A DNA stretch of 64,000 nt, from positions 6,203,612 through 6,267,611 of the forward strand of contig JADCRB010000028.1 of NCBI GenBank assembly GCA_021464245.1. Direction: 5' to 3'. Positions 43,740 through 55,499 of this stretch are shown in pieces. This DNA is from Carallia brachiata (lineage: Eukaryota; Streptophyta; Magnoliopsida; Malpighiales; Rhizophoraceae). The notes beneath the pieces are model-generated. The model saw only the letters and a program-made list of their open reading frames with translations, searched no databases and had not been told where the DNA came from. Both the position numbers and the translations under genes were made by a program. Positions within the stretch are counted from its first letter, which is position 1. Every line of letters starts with the position of its first letter.

Positions 43740-44811
43740 ATGAGATTTGATGATAACCTTAACCTGGAGGCCACAGAGCTTAGATTAGGCCTACCAGGCA
43801 CCACCACCACCACCACCACCACCACAAACCCCCAAGATAATGAGGACCCAGAAAAGCAAACATCTTCTAAGAGCAACAAAAGGTCATTGCTGGACATGAA
43901 CGAGGAGTCCACTGAATCAAGAGAGCATTCCAATGTGTTGAATCACAAAAAGGGTCGCCAGGAAACTGCTCCACCCAGCAAGTAAGCCATCTTAATTTCT
44001 TCCTTTTTTTTCTTTATTTGTATAATTAGATGTCATTGTATGACTACGTGTCTACTTGTGCCCCTTAAGGGCGAGTTACATAGTGATGCTCAAAAGTTAA
44101 AATGATTTATGGCTAATGGGAGTTAATTGGTGTGATTTTATAGGACACAAGTTGTAGGGTGGCCACCAATCCGATCTTACAGGAAAAACTGCCTCCAGGA
44201 AAGGAAAATTGAGGCTGAAGCTGCTCGAATGTATGTGAAAGTTAGCATGGATGGTGCACCTTTTCTTAGAAAGATTGATCTGAAGGTCTACAAAGGCTAT
44301 TCAGATCTCCTTACAGCCTTAGAAGACATGTTCAAATTCAAAATTGGTAAGCATGGCAAGCAAATACATATGGCATGACAACAAGATATCGTTACAAGTA
44401 TATCATAAATATAAATCTAAATATTAATTCTATCAATTTTCACAGGTAAGTACTTTGGAGGGGAAGGCTACAATGGGCCAGATTATGCACCTACTTATGA
44501 AGACAAAGAAGGTGACTGGATGCTGGTTGGAGATGTTCCATGGGAGTAAGTTTTGATCTTTAACATTTATCTGAATCTCTAATAGAATTTTTTATCAAAT
44601 AAATCTCAAAAACAAATTATAAAAATGAGCTTAGTAATTGTAACTTAGAAGTTCTCATTTTATTTGGAATAATTATTTATTATTGGTCTTTATGTTATGT
44701 AATTAACCTCCAATTCTCTTTCGTCTTTATTACAGTATGTTCATCATTTCTTGCAAGAGGCTAAGAATCATGAAAGGATCAGAAGCTAGAGGCTTGGGCT
44801 GTGTTGTGTAA
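43740..44811 (+). CDS. IAA4: AUX/IAA auxin co-repressor, IAA4-like
   Basis: A nuclear, auxin-degradable repressor of ARF transcription factors. Four exons: 43740-43981, 44144-44346, 44446-44545 and 44736-44811, all GT-AG and in frame (206 residues). Domain I has [10 protein letters not shown] at 11-20. It is followed at once by nine threonines (21-29) encoded by an ACC/ACN microsatellite. Domain II degron is VGWPPIR at 85-91. The PB1 region has [40 protein letters not shown] and [19 protein letters not shown]. The ending GLGCVV is typical of the short IAA1/2/3/4 subclade. The first ATG is directly before domain I and fits family length. The likely 3' UTR runs to about 45100. Confidence 0.96.
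43800..43827 (+). repeat. ACC microsatellite coding for a threonine tract
   Basis: Nine in-frame Thr codons directly after the EAR-containing domain I of the IAA4-like gene. Length is likely polymorphic between alleles. Confidence 0.9.
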
Positions 44812-44829
44812 AGTCCTAGTTGGCACAAC

Positions 44830-46203
44830 CAAACTGTGGAGCAGAGAAGGAGATTTACATCTTTTAAGGTGACATGTCCGGTTAGCTCAGGCTCTCTGCG
44901 AAGAGATCAGGTTCATCGAAGACCAAAATAAAAAAGAGCTAAATTTTTATTTTGTGTGTCACCGAGAAATGTTTGAAATGTTAAGAAGCGGATGACAGAT
45001 CTCCTTGTATAGTCTGGCATATTTTGGTTCAAGACTTAATTGTACAAAGAAAAGGGTACAAATTTCATGGGTTCAGCCCATTGTCCCAATATTTTGTACC
45101 ACGTAGTTGAAAAGGACAGAAAGTTGGAATTGATCGACTATGTCCGCTGACTTATATAAAAGTGAAAGAGTAATGTTAATCAGTTTAATCTTAAAAATTG
45201 TATTATAAAATATTTTAAAATATATAATTATAAAAAAAAATATTAATTTTTTTAATACTGTTAAATTAAAATAAATAAATTAATAATTATTTTCATAAAG
45301 GTAATGCTAAATGTACCGAAAAAAAGTCTCCCGACTCATACCGAAGGACATGAATATTTTGCTTTTGGGCTTGATTTGACATAAGACGGAGGCGAATTTT
45401 TATTAACTCTTTGTGTGTTTTTCTTTTTATAAAAATTAAAACCTAAATTTAAATATGTGTCACTCAAAATTTTAAAATTGAGACCCTAAATTTTATATCC
45501 TAAATTTTTATAAAAAAAAAAAATTCTTCAAGAAACAATTTTTTTAAAATTTTTTTAAAATAATAAAATATTAGATTAATACTGTCTTTTTCTTTTGCTT
45601 TTTTATGCCGTATAAGTTTTGGGGTCCACCAAAATATAGTTTGCCACTTTAACTCTACATGTCGGGACAAATCGGGATGACTTTTTCTTGAGGTTTAGCA
45701 TTATTCGTTTCTAAAATTCTTTTGCACGTGACGTTTGCAACTTTAAAGATAATCCAAGCCAACACCAGTAGATCTGTTTAAAAAAAAAAAAAAGGTTCGT
45801 CCTCATAATCAAATTTTGTACTACCTCTAGTTGATATAGTTGACATAAGAATTTGTTCTCGTAGGGTTAATAAAGAATACTTGTTCATCCTTTTTTACAG
45901 ACGAAACGATTGTTTCTTACAAGGTTCGCCAGATCATTAAAGAATTTATTGAGACATGAGTTATACATTTTTATAGACTCACATCCTCTTTCCAGTATTC
46001 ACTAAAATTCATGAAATTCGATCGTTGAGTATCATACTGCTATTTGATAACCACAATCTGGTTTTCATTTACTTCTGAAGTATTTTAGTCCTCAACAAGT
46101 CTTCCAGCAAAGAATGCATCTAGGGAGGATACATACACCCACATCAGTTGGTAACCAAAGAATAGAAGATGGTTAATTCAAGTATGTATTAATAGGTTAG
46201 TCT
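44830..46203. other. 3' flank of the IAA4-like gene and intergenic DNA
   Basis: The first 270 bp is probably 3' UTR. It is followed by AT-rich DNA and a MITE-like element (45301-45705). About 46080-46203 is probably the 3' UTR of the PPR gene on the opposite strand, so the two genes converge. Confidence 0.5.
45301..45705. mobile_element. MITE-like element, about 405 bp
   Basis: The left end 'gtaatgctaaatgtaccgaa' and the reverse complement of the right end 'ataatgctaaacctcaagaa' are imperfect inverted repeats; both are followed by an A run, AGTC and CCCGA. The interior is AT-rich and non-coding. The target duplication is unclear. Confidence 0.6.
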
Positions 46204-48134
46204 CTAAATGGAAAAAGTTTCCTGCAGCTTCATTTCATTTTTCAGACAGTTCAAAATGAACCTGATTTCCTTGTGTCCTGAATGTAAGTTATCTGCAGCC
46301 ACAAAATTGTGAATAACTCCATTGACAACCAAACTGCTGCAACCGGCAGTTTTCTTTACTCCTCTACTGTCCATGATCTCCCTAATTTTGTCACTGTAGT
46401 TCCACCTCCCGCTAGCAGCATATACGTTGGACAACAAAATGTATCCTCCTTCATCCTCTGGCTCTAACTTCAGTAGCTCTGTCAAAGCTATCTCTGCCGT
46501 TTCCACGTCTCCCTGATCTCGACAAGCATTCAGCATTGTCCCCCAGATGGACCGACTAGCTTTCATCGGCATCATTTTAATGACATCTTTTGCCTCAGCC
46601 ACCCTACCCGATCTGCCCAACAGATCAACCAGACATCCATAGTGCTCAATTCCTGGTTCAATGCCATACTGTTTCATACTATGGAATATTTTGAGCCCCA
46701 AGTCCACAAGTCCACTGTGACTACAAGCTGTGAGGAGAGAAATAAAAGTAACCTCATTTGGAATCACATCATCTTGCATCTGGGAGAACAGTTTTAAGGC
46801 TTCCAATCCATAGCCGTGGAAAGCAAAACCAGTTATCATCGTTGTCCACACTCTGATGTCCTTATCAGTGACTTGGCTGAAAACCGTAACAGCTCTTTCA
46901 ATATGTCCACACTTGCAATACATATCTATCAATGCTGAACCCAAGAAAGCACATATTTTGATATGCATTCTAATTAACCATCCATGTGCCCACCTCCCTT
47001 TGTTTAGAGCTCCGATTTCAGCTGCAGCGGAGATAAAGCAGACCATTGTGACATTGTCAGGTGTAACACTGGCTGCCACCATATCGTTAAATATCTTTCC
47101 TAATATTGTGAAGTTTCCCCTACTAGCATAGCCGGCAATTATAGAATTCCAAGAAACAGTATCTTTGCTTGGCATTTGATCAAAATATGCCTGCGCAAGT
47201 TCCATCTCACCGACCTTTGCACAGCCTGCAATTATGGTGTTCCATGAAAAAACATCCTTTTCTGTCAATGCACCAAATGTCTTCCGAGCAAGTTCCAAAT
47301 CTTGGCACTTCACATACATATCCAGAGAGCATTATCCAGGATCATATTTGATGACCAAATAGCCTTCCTTCTTTCCATCCATGCATGAACAGCTTTCCCC
47401 AATTTCACATAACCCCATTGCCCGCAAGCAATAAGGAGGCCTAACATGGTATGTTCATCAGCCTCAAGTCCCAAATCCACCATCCTACGCAACAACTGCA
47501 GCACTTCCAGACCACATCCCTTTTTAGCATACCCAGTGATCATGATATTGAAGGACACAGCATCTGGAGTTAACATATGTTCAAATACCTTATGTGCAAG
47601 CCAAAACAGGCCATTCTCTAAGTACACCTTAACAAGTGAATTCTGCAAATACCCATAAGACAGGCAGCCCGTAACAACAGCCTGGCAATGAATTTGCTTC
47701 ACTTCCAACGAATTTCCGGCAGCCCGGATAAGGTGAATAAGTGTGTGTTTATCAGGATAAATACCAGACCTCATCATAGAACCATATATACCAAAAGCCT
47801 GAACTTTTTTCCAATACAAAGCAGAGATCATAGTGTTGTAAATGTACAAGTTAGGATTAGGAGTATAGTGATTGAAAAGTATGAGGGCCATGTCTAAATT
47901 CTCAGGATGTGAAATTGCTGAGAACAAAATGAGTCTACTCATTGGAAACGTTTTGCCAATGAGATTGCACCTCATCATCTGCCCCAAAATCTGCTTGAAA
48001 TGATCCCTTGTATTGCTTTTCTCAAGCAAAACAAGGGATGGGTGATTGAGTTGTAGGGATAGAGTAGGATCCCAGTCCATTTTTCTACAGCTTGTAGCAC
48101 TAGAACTCAGAAATCGGATGCCTCTTCCTCCCAT
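46204..48134 (-). CDS. PLS-class PPR protein (E subclass), one frameshift
   Basis: A pentatricopeptide-repeat protein, probably imported into mitochondria or chloroplasts, where such proteins select sites for C-to-U RNA editing. It is intronless. Reading starts at 48134 (MGGRGIRFLSSS, a basic, serine-rich targeting-like N-terminus) and runs in one frame to about 47327, then continues in another frame to a stop at 46204. A single missing base at 47324-47330 explains the switch, where family sequence expects LLDMYVKC. Combined length is about 643 residues. P, L and S motifs follow one another (for example LYIYNTMISALYWKK, FSWNTIIAGCAKVGEMELA and VWTTMITGFAFHGYGLEALK). E and E+ motifs come at the end (EGGYILLSNVYAASGRWNYS and GCSSLVVNGVIHNFVAADNL). 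There is no DYW domain, so editing would need a partner deaminase. The shift may be a consensus error or a pseudogene mark. Confidence 0.88.
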
Positions 48135-48184
48135 GATAACAGATTAATTAGTATGCAGCGGATAGAATAAACAACTCACAACAA
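48030..48184. repeat. Parent copy of a duplicated PPR 5' end
   Basis: The PPR N-terminal codons and upstream leader from 'acaagggatgggtgattgag' to 'gatagaataaacaactcaca' are repeated with about 90% identity at 48499-48658, in the same orientation about 470 bp away. Confidence 0.85.
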
Positions 48185-48309
48185 GCAAAGTCTATGAACC
48201 AAGTACCAACTGCAACCAACCACTGTGGTGGTAGGCTGGTGGTGATCGGGTGCACTTGCTTTCGCATTAATCCTGGTTCAAGTTTTCTAACTGTCATCCG
48301 CCCCAAAAT

Positions 48310-48490
48310 AGGTATTTATGTAGAAAGTACATTATTAGATTTTAAACTCGTTAATACTATAGTCTAGCATGGGAGATCGGATCCAAGTGTTAAAATAATA
48401 GATTCTCTTTATATGAGAAATTAAATGAATTAGTCATCTCAACTCGTATGTACGATAATCAATAATTTTGTTAATCCACCTTTTTTCAAG
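48310..48490. mobile_element. Dispersed repeat between the two PPR 5' ends
   Basis: The phrases 'agattctctttatatgagaa' and 'caactcgtatgtacgataat' match the 3' part of the SINE-like family seen at 42935-43210, 41560-41690 and 57540-57660. Its place between the duplicated PPR fragments suggests the duplication and the insertion are connected. Confidence 0.4.
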
Positions 48491-48498
48491 TTTGAAAA

Positions 48499-48660
48499 AA
48501 ATAAGGGATGGGTGATTGAGTTGTTGGGATAGAACAGGATCCCACTCCATCTTTCTACAGCTCGTAACACTAGAACTCAGAAATCGGATGCCTCTCCCTC
48601 CCATGATAGTACATGAATTATTAGTATGCAGCGGATAGAATTCACATCCCACTACAAGCA
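48499..48660 (-). pseudogene. Duplicated 5' fragment of the PPR gene
   Basis: Encodes a near copy of the first 34 residues of the PPR protein (MGGRGIRFLSSSVTSCRKME) plus its leader, then runs into unrelated sequence ('ttgaaaaaaataag'). It has no PPR motifs of its own. It may carry a duplicate of the promoter/5' UTR. Confidence 0.8.
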
Positions 48661-48661
48661 A

Positions 48662-50588
48662 TTGAATTGAGCTTACGAGGGTGAGATATTTTTCATATAT
48701 ATATGGCTCTGCTCTGCTATTTGGGAGGAAGTCCTAAATCTGAACAACACTCCAAGTTTCCTTTTGTTTTGGATTGAACGACACTCCAAGTTTCATTTGG
48801 AAGCCCCCTGAGAAAATCTCCTGAAGTTTCAACGAGACGTTTGAAGACAGCAGCCTCCAACTGGGGAGAATGGATACAAAATGCCCCATAAAAAGTCCAA
48901 ATGCAAAGGAGATAAATGTTGAGAGAGCGAAAGTGAATGCTCTTCTTGTTCTGATTGTCAAACCTCCCACAGGCCTTTGAATTCATAGTTGTTTTCCTCT
49001 TTTAGATGTGGAGCATCTGAAAGGAAACATTCATGTTAACTGCTGCTGGAATTCATATGGAACTACTGGTGCTTATGTTGGAACAGCCTGAACTGAAATG
49101 AAATGATGGTTTTGGGTCTAATTCCAATGAACTCAGCTTTTTGACTGTTTCTTTGCTCCCCAAAAATTTTGTTTTCTGCTCAGCAGCAAAAATCAACAAG
49201 CCCTGTCTGAACTGAAACTGCATGTATATAGGGTGGTCAAGCTTCAAACTTTACTAGTAATTTCATTACCAAGTTATTTTCTGTTGTTGAAAATTCCCAT
49301 TTCAGCAGTAGATTGATTTCTGAAAACCTTGGACAGAGACCCTTTTTTCTTTTTGTCCAAAAGAGCTACGGCTCAGCGATAAATGAAGGAAGGATACGGT
49401 TGGCAGTCACAACTGCCAATCAGTTGAGCAAAGCCCAATCCTCATTGTGCTGATTCTGTAATAGCAGCAGCGTGAAAATCCGCCCGTGAGGGAAGGGGTG
49501 TTAAAAAAATTAAAAATTTCAATTAGTTGAAAAAATTGAATTGAAGTGAATTGAATTTTTAGTTAGTTAAATCGATTTTATAATTAGTTAATTAAATTAA
49601 ATTAAAATTAAAATTTTCAGTTTTTAATATTAAAAAATTATAATTAACTGAATCGAAATGTTACGTATATATACATATACAACAATTTTTAACAAATAAA
49701 TTTTAATAATATATTATAATATCTTAAAAAATTACTTATTTAATTTTTTATACAATGATAGTTATAGTTTTATAAAAAAATATGTATCAAAAATAATTTT
49801 TTCTTACATTTAGATTATTAAATTTAATTAATCAAACAATTAATCGAAACCATATTGACATTTTTAATTAACTAAATTTTTAATTCAAGAACAATTTTCA
49901 TTTTTATATAATTAAAAATTTCAATTCAAAAATCGTTGTTATAATTCAATTCAGTTAACCAAACTATAAATACCCCTATTTAAAGTTATTGGCCACATAT
50001 GTCAAGCTGAGTCCATGAACAACTACTTGGATCAAGGGTCTAAATGTCCTCCTAATAATGCCTGTCTCCAAGACAATCAACTTTTGTCTGCTTAAAGTTT
50101 TCGACTTGCATCTAAACATTACATCCATACCTATCAATCAAAAAAAAAAAACACCCCCCTTTTGATTGGCCCCACATTCGCACTACTAACCATAGAGGGG
50201 CGAAAAAGTGACATATTGCATCACTAACATTTTGGTCATTCTCCACTAACAGCAACACAGATATTACACGACGACAGGGGAGTGGCAAATCAATAAAGCT
50301 TTTCAAGAGATTGTCTTTACTGGAAAAGGGCACAACTCCAAATGCCTGTAACTTTGCACCCACTTTTGACATGAAAATGATTCCTTTCTTCGTAAAACTT
50401 GGGGGACAAAAGAAAAATAAAAGTTTCCCTGATACGAAATATCCTTCTTGCTGATTTTTCCAGTAGAAAATTAGGAACTTGAACCGAGTAGTGTTCTGAA
50501 AATGGGAGCATAACAAGATTTGGGTTTCCTTATGCCTGGTGGGAGGGACTGATGAGGACATGAAATTGCACATTTCGTGTGTTTCGGA
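48662..50588. other. Region between PPR fragment and bHLH gene; no firm gene
   Basis: A minus-strand open frame at 48734-48970 (78 codons) has a basic start and a hydrophobic stretch FALSTFISFAFGLFMGHFV, like a signal anchor, but no recognised domain. It is not called as a gene. The rest is AT-rich (49500-49980); about 50100-50588 probably includes the bHLH 3' UTR. Confidence 0.4.
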
Positions 50589-52797
50589 TCATGAATTGGT
50601 GTTTAATTCAGGCTTGACAACACTTGATGTGTCCGGTGGATGTGCTCGGAATATCACAGAAGCAAGCGATATAGGCATGATACAGAGTTGCTTGGACTGA
50701 AGAAATTGCATGGCAGCTCCAATGTCTTCTTCCATCAGCCTGGCTACTTGTTCTTCAGTTCCATCATTGGACCACTTCTCCCATGGTTGCTGATTTGCTC
50801 CTCCTTGGACACCCTCTCCCTTGATAACATTAAACACAAAAGTTTAACAGATGCTGCAAACATTCTCACCACAACGTACAACATTAACAAATTTGCGAGC
50901 GAAGCACACTGATGATATAACTAAATGAAGAACACAAATCTCAGTCTAGCATTACTACCTCAACTGATGCTAATGGTAAGTCGGCTACAAGCTGAGCAAC
51001 TGCACCTGCTGCCCCCAATCTACTCATGCTCAAGACCTGGTTACATGTTCATGAAATTAAAATAACATGGGTATCAATAAACATAATGAGGACTCAGTTT
51101 AATAGTAATCCATCTCAATTTCAGTTTCAATACCTTGACTTGAAGCCTTAGAAACTTCACATAGTCCACAATTTCGTCAAGCATAGCAGCCCTATCCGTC
51201 TGTAGGCATTTTGGAATATATTAGCACATAAAATATTTGAACCATCCCATAGAAAAGGTTTTCAAAATTCGGGAACAAACCAATCCATTGAGGTTGTTCA
51301 ACAATATTCATGGCATGAAGGCAAGCTTAAAGTTGTAATGCAAAAAAAACAAGAAAAAGAATGGACAAAAATAGGCCCAAGATATATGCCAAGTACATCC
51401 TCTATATATTCTCAACTTCATTAGTCCACGAACCATAGTTACAATGAATTTGAACCTTTGTATGCAGAACATGCATGCGATGCAGATTGAAAAAAAACTT
51501 TGTAATATGATAGCAAGTCAATCAAGTTGGATAGTGAAATAGCTAGAAGTTCTAAGGTAAGGTCATACGAACCTTGTTGGCGGTGGGAACCAGCTCCTGC
51601 AAAGCCTTCATTCTCTCTGCAATTCTTTCCCTGCGCAGCTGCATATAAAGTGCTCAATTTCCTACTAGCGTCATTCATACTATTTCTCAAATACGCGCAA
51701 AAATCAATAGATGTAATCAACAAAATAATCTTGCAAGGAAATACTAACAAAGACGGTGGCATAACAGTAGCCATCTCATAGAACGTGACAGAAGCAAATA
51801 ACTATCATCAAAAGACTTGAAATTTAGGTAAGCATTAGCTAAATGGCTTTAGTAATAGGGACCCCATTGCACTATTTTAAAAGGAACTCGGACACAAGAA
51901 GGGCCCTGCGTTCAGGGGATTTTGCAAACAGACAGAAACCAAAATTTACCCGCTCAGCAATGCTGTGAGGATCTGTGGCTTGCCCTCTTCTTGCTCGCAC
52001 CCTCGGGCGAATGGCCGGTGGTTGCTGCACAGCAGAAACCGTTCCTGGAGTTGGCTGGCTATGAAACTGCTGCAACACCAACAATATTAACTGAATTTTT
52101 ATGTACAATGCAGGAAGCAAGGGTACAGAAAGCATATAAGTGATGCCTAGGCAACTTGGCGAAGAACATTTCACTTGAAACCATCAATTTGTCAATAGTA
52201 TAATCAGCTGTTACATAGAAAGCTGGAAATCAGAATCTTTCTCAATAAATTTTTTCCGGTCAATTGGATCAAACTCCCATCAGTTGGTAAAGCGTGTTTA
52301 ATTAAGTATTGATTGTTTCATTCATGAACAAAGGAAATGTTAGATTTATGTTACATTATTTCATCATATCTTGGAGCTCTTTTGACACGGTAAAGTTGCA
52401 CAAACAAATTTAAGTCAGACAAGTTTGAAATAAGAGCTCGCACTAATGTCTAAAAAATCAGATCGGACCGTCCGGTCGGACCTATTCAATTAGTGATTGA
52501 TTAGGGGTCTGGTTTGGTTTATGTAATTTTTAAATAATGACTCGAATCGGTCAAAACCGATCAAAACTGGTTAAGAACCGATAAAAATCGGTGAAAATTA
52601 ACCGATTCAATGAAACTGAAAATTTTATAAATTATAATTTTGACTTTAAATATTATTTAAATTATAATTTAATTCCTAAATTGAATTAAAAAGTTCAATT
52701 TAGTCCTAAATCTGATTAAAAATTTTAAATTAATACTTAAAATTAAAAAAATTAATATTTAATCACTATTTATAATTATTATTTTTTAATTAATTAA

Positions 52798-52835
<38 letters not shown>

Positions 52836-55101
52836 AAAATATCAGTTCAAATACCAATTCCACTAATTTAATTGGTAGAATATTGATCCACTAATATTTT
52901 CGGTTTAATGACCGGTTCAGTTCTGACAACTTTAGTTCGCACATTGTACTATTATCGTTTGATGCATAATTTTAATTTATTTATATATGATCGCAGGGAA
53001 CAACATAATCACAAATATACACCCGCGCACCCGGAAGACATCAACTTAATCGTTTGATGAAGGTTTGTGAAGTTGAAATTATTTATGACGGTTGGAAGAA
53101 GCAAAAAAAACAATTCAAGCTATTAATTTGAACAAAAAAAAGAGGGAGCTTTATAGAAATTTTAAATAAAATGAACCGTTTGATAGTTAATTTAAAATAT
53201 TAAAAATTAAAAAACTGTTAAATATTTAATTTGAAACTAGGCGCTCTCATTTGAATTGTTTCCGAAAATCACGGGAAAATTTGTAAACTTGAGTTTGACT
53301 TTCTGGAAAGACCTGGACCCCTTTTTTCGGCCAACGGAGTTCCCGCTTTTTTTTTTTTTTTCTAAACTGCCTATTATCTAATTTGTGGAGTTGATTAATT
53401 TAGATCGATTTAAATAAAATTTTAAAAGACAATAAAAATCTCTTATCAGATATTTAAAGTGACTGTATTTTTAAAATTTAAAATTAAAACTTCTAATTAA
53501 AAAAATTTAAATTCTTATCATCTAAATCAATGCTTATCGGTGAGCTCCGCTTTTTTTTTTGCTCTTGGTGGTGAACCAGACTAGTTCTCTTCCCGGCTAT
53601 TGTTCCACGCTCCATCAAAGGCGCGTGGTCACACCCAAGTTAGGAGAAGCAAAAGAAAGCAGGAAAAAAGGACCAAAAAAACAAAAACTGGGTCCAAATT
53701 GTCCAATAAGAACACAGAGAATAAAATAAGGTGAGTGGGGTGTTGAAAATAAGGGCACAAAAAAGGTCTTTTTAAGTTAAAAGTACTCTTATATATCTAA
53801 ATAATTAATAGTTAGGTTGTGTTCTTAATACAATAAATATTATATTTTTGTGTAATTGTATTGAAGAAATATGTATTTAAAAAATGCAAAAAATAATCTT
53901 ATATTTTATATTTTTTTAGATGCGCATATGTTTAATGTGGAAATGAATGACTCATAGCCAAACAGTTTTTTAAAATAATTTATATTTATTCAATTCAATA
54001 TTATTATACCATACTGATATTATACCTCAATTATACCATATTGATATTATACCTCAATTAGATAAATTATTATGTTATTATAGGGAAAACTGTAGTAACC
54101 AAAGTACCTTTTTTTGGCACACCAAAGCACTATTTGGAAGTGAAGCATTAGTAGAGCAGAGGAGAGATAGAATTACTGTAATACCAAAACTAGCCTTGTT
54201 ATCATCAAATTGGGAGTGGTAGCTGGTAGATAATGGACCTAAGAAGTAGGGACATTGTAGTCCACAAAAAAAAAAAAAATTTCTTACCTGCTGGTGATCC
54301 TGAGGAGGAGCCGGTGGTGGTACAGGCCGAATTGACTGGGTTTGCAATTGTCCAAACACCGGGAACAAAGTTGACAAATGCACAGAGTTTCTTTCCTGCC
54401 GCCCAAAATAGTACAATTACCAACATTGATTTTAACAATTCTATTGGCTCCACATATTGTAACCTAGCAGCAGCAAATTACCATTACAAAATGTAAATTT
54501 TCTTTTTCTTTTTTTTTTTTCTATGTTGAAGACTGCCACGTTTGAAATTGCAAATTTTATCGCATGTTATGAAGAACAACTCTCAGCAAAATGTAAATTG
54601 ATATATTCCCATTACAAATGACATGAGCATTTTTTATTTTTTTTTTAAAAAAAACTTTGATAAGCAGGGCAGGTAAACATGGTTAAAAAAAAAAGGGCTG
54701 GGAATCTTTGGTATGAAATTCTCTGAAAAAGTTTGGGAAATGGGTACAAGACATGGTATTGAGTATTGGTCCACAAGGCATCACCTTTTTCCCCAAAGAA
54801 GAAACAAAAATGGCAATACATGAAACCAAAACAGAAGACTCCTAAAAATGCAATCTTGTTAAAACTTCAAAAAGAGAAAAAATTGCCAACAATATTTTCC
54901 AATTAAAGATCCCATCTTTCGACAACCCACAATCCACATGCCTGTAATAACCCCACTCAAATAACAACAAAGTAGATACAAACAACAGCAAACATACAAG
55001 CCCACTTTGAAACTAAACCAAACCTGGACAAAGATGAATAGGCAGCCACAGTTGGTAATAGACAAATGAAACAGCAAGGCTCAAACCAAAAGCAGAGAAG
55101 T

Positions 55102-55137
<36 letters not shown>

Positions 55138-55499
55138 ATTACATTGATTCCAGAAACAGTGGAAGAAGAGGATGCATTGTTGCTGCTGCTGTTATTATCC
55201 AAACCACCACTAACATCTTCTTGGTGCCTCAAAAACCCATGATGCTCCAAGTTCAATCCTAAAGGCATCAATCCCATATTAATATTACTGTTCCTTAACC
55301 CAGCACCACCGGCGCTGCCGCCTCTAGACCCCAACTGCAAACCCATCAAGGGAATGTTAGTCCCCACCACCTCTCCTCCTCCTCCTCCTCCTCCTCCTCC
55401 ACCACCACCACCACCACCACCATACCCAGTTGGCTGCACTGCCAATATCTGCTCAAAGAAATCATCACCCAAACCCTCAGGTGGGTGACTTCCTGCCAT
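50589..55499 (-). CDS. UNE12: bHLH transcription factor, UNE12-like
   Basis: A nuclear G-box-type bHLH of the UNE12/LRL group; Arabidopsis UNE12 was named for a fertilisation defect. Seven exons: 55499-55143, 54395-54288, 52069-51950, 51638-51573, 51199-51134, 51036-50959 and 50819-50589. All introns are GT-AG and phase 0 (341 residues). The N-terminus has DDFFEQIL and a 16-glycine tract (about 27-42). The bHLH domain (about 180-239) includes [20 protein letters not shown]; His190, Glu194 and Arg198 form the H-E-R basic signature of G-box binders. Helix 2 is in exon 5 ([20 protein letters not shown]). The C-terminus keeps the family block [20 protein letters not shown] and DTSSVVKPE. Exon 3 has a tandem CAGCAG acceptor that could add or drop one Gln. 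Intron 2 (2.2 kb) contains a MITE. Confidence 0.95.
52444..52934. mobile_element. hAT-like MITE in intron 2 of the bHLH gene
   Basis: 491 bp flanked by 8-bp near-identical repeats, GCTCGCAC (52436-52443) and GTTCGCAC (52935-52942). The ends begin TAATGTC and (complement) TAAAGTTGTC. It is rich in ATCGGT/ACCGAT words on the left and ACCGGTTC on the right, with an AT-rich centre that includes a (TA)n run. It belongs to the same family as 1-418 and 19670-20086. Confidence 0.75.
55103..55132. repeat. GA microsatellite beside the exon 1 donor of the bHLH gene
   Basis: About 15 GA units (CT on the gene strand) starting some 10 bp inside intron 1 after the GTAATT donor. A pyrimidine run so close to the donor might affect splicing. 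Confidence 0.85.
55374..55421 (-). repeat. Glycine-codon microsatellite in bHLH exon 1
   Basis: GGT and GGA/GAG-type triplets in two adjacent blocks encode 16 glycines. It is a compound trinucleotide repeat and probably variable. Confidence 0.9.

Noticed and set aside
48434..48661. Separate small gene made of the duplicated PPR 5' end
   Set aside because: Only 34 PPR-derived codons followed by unrelated sequence; it is a partial duplicate.
48734..48970. Small membrane-anchor-like protein on the minus strand
   Set aside because: One hydrophobic stretch but no family match, no clear promoter, and an overlapping alternative frame of similar length; kept only as a remark.
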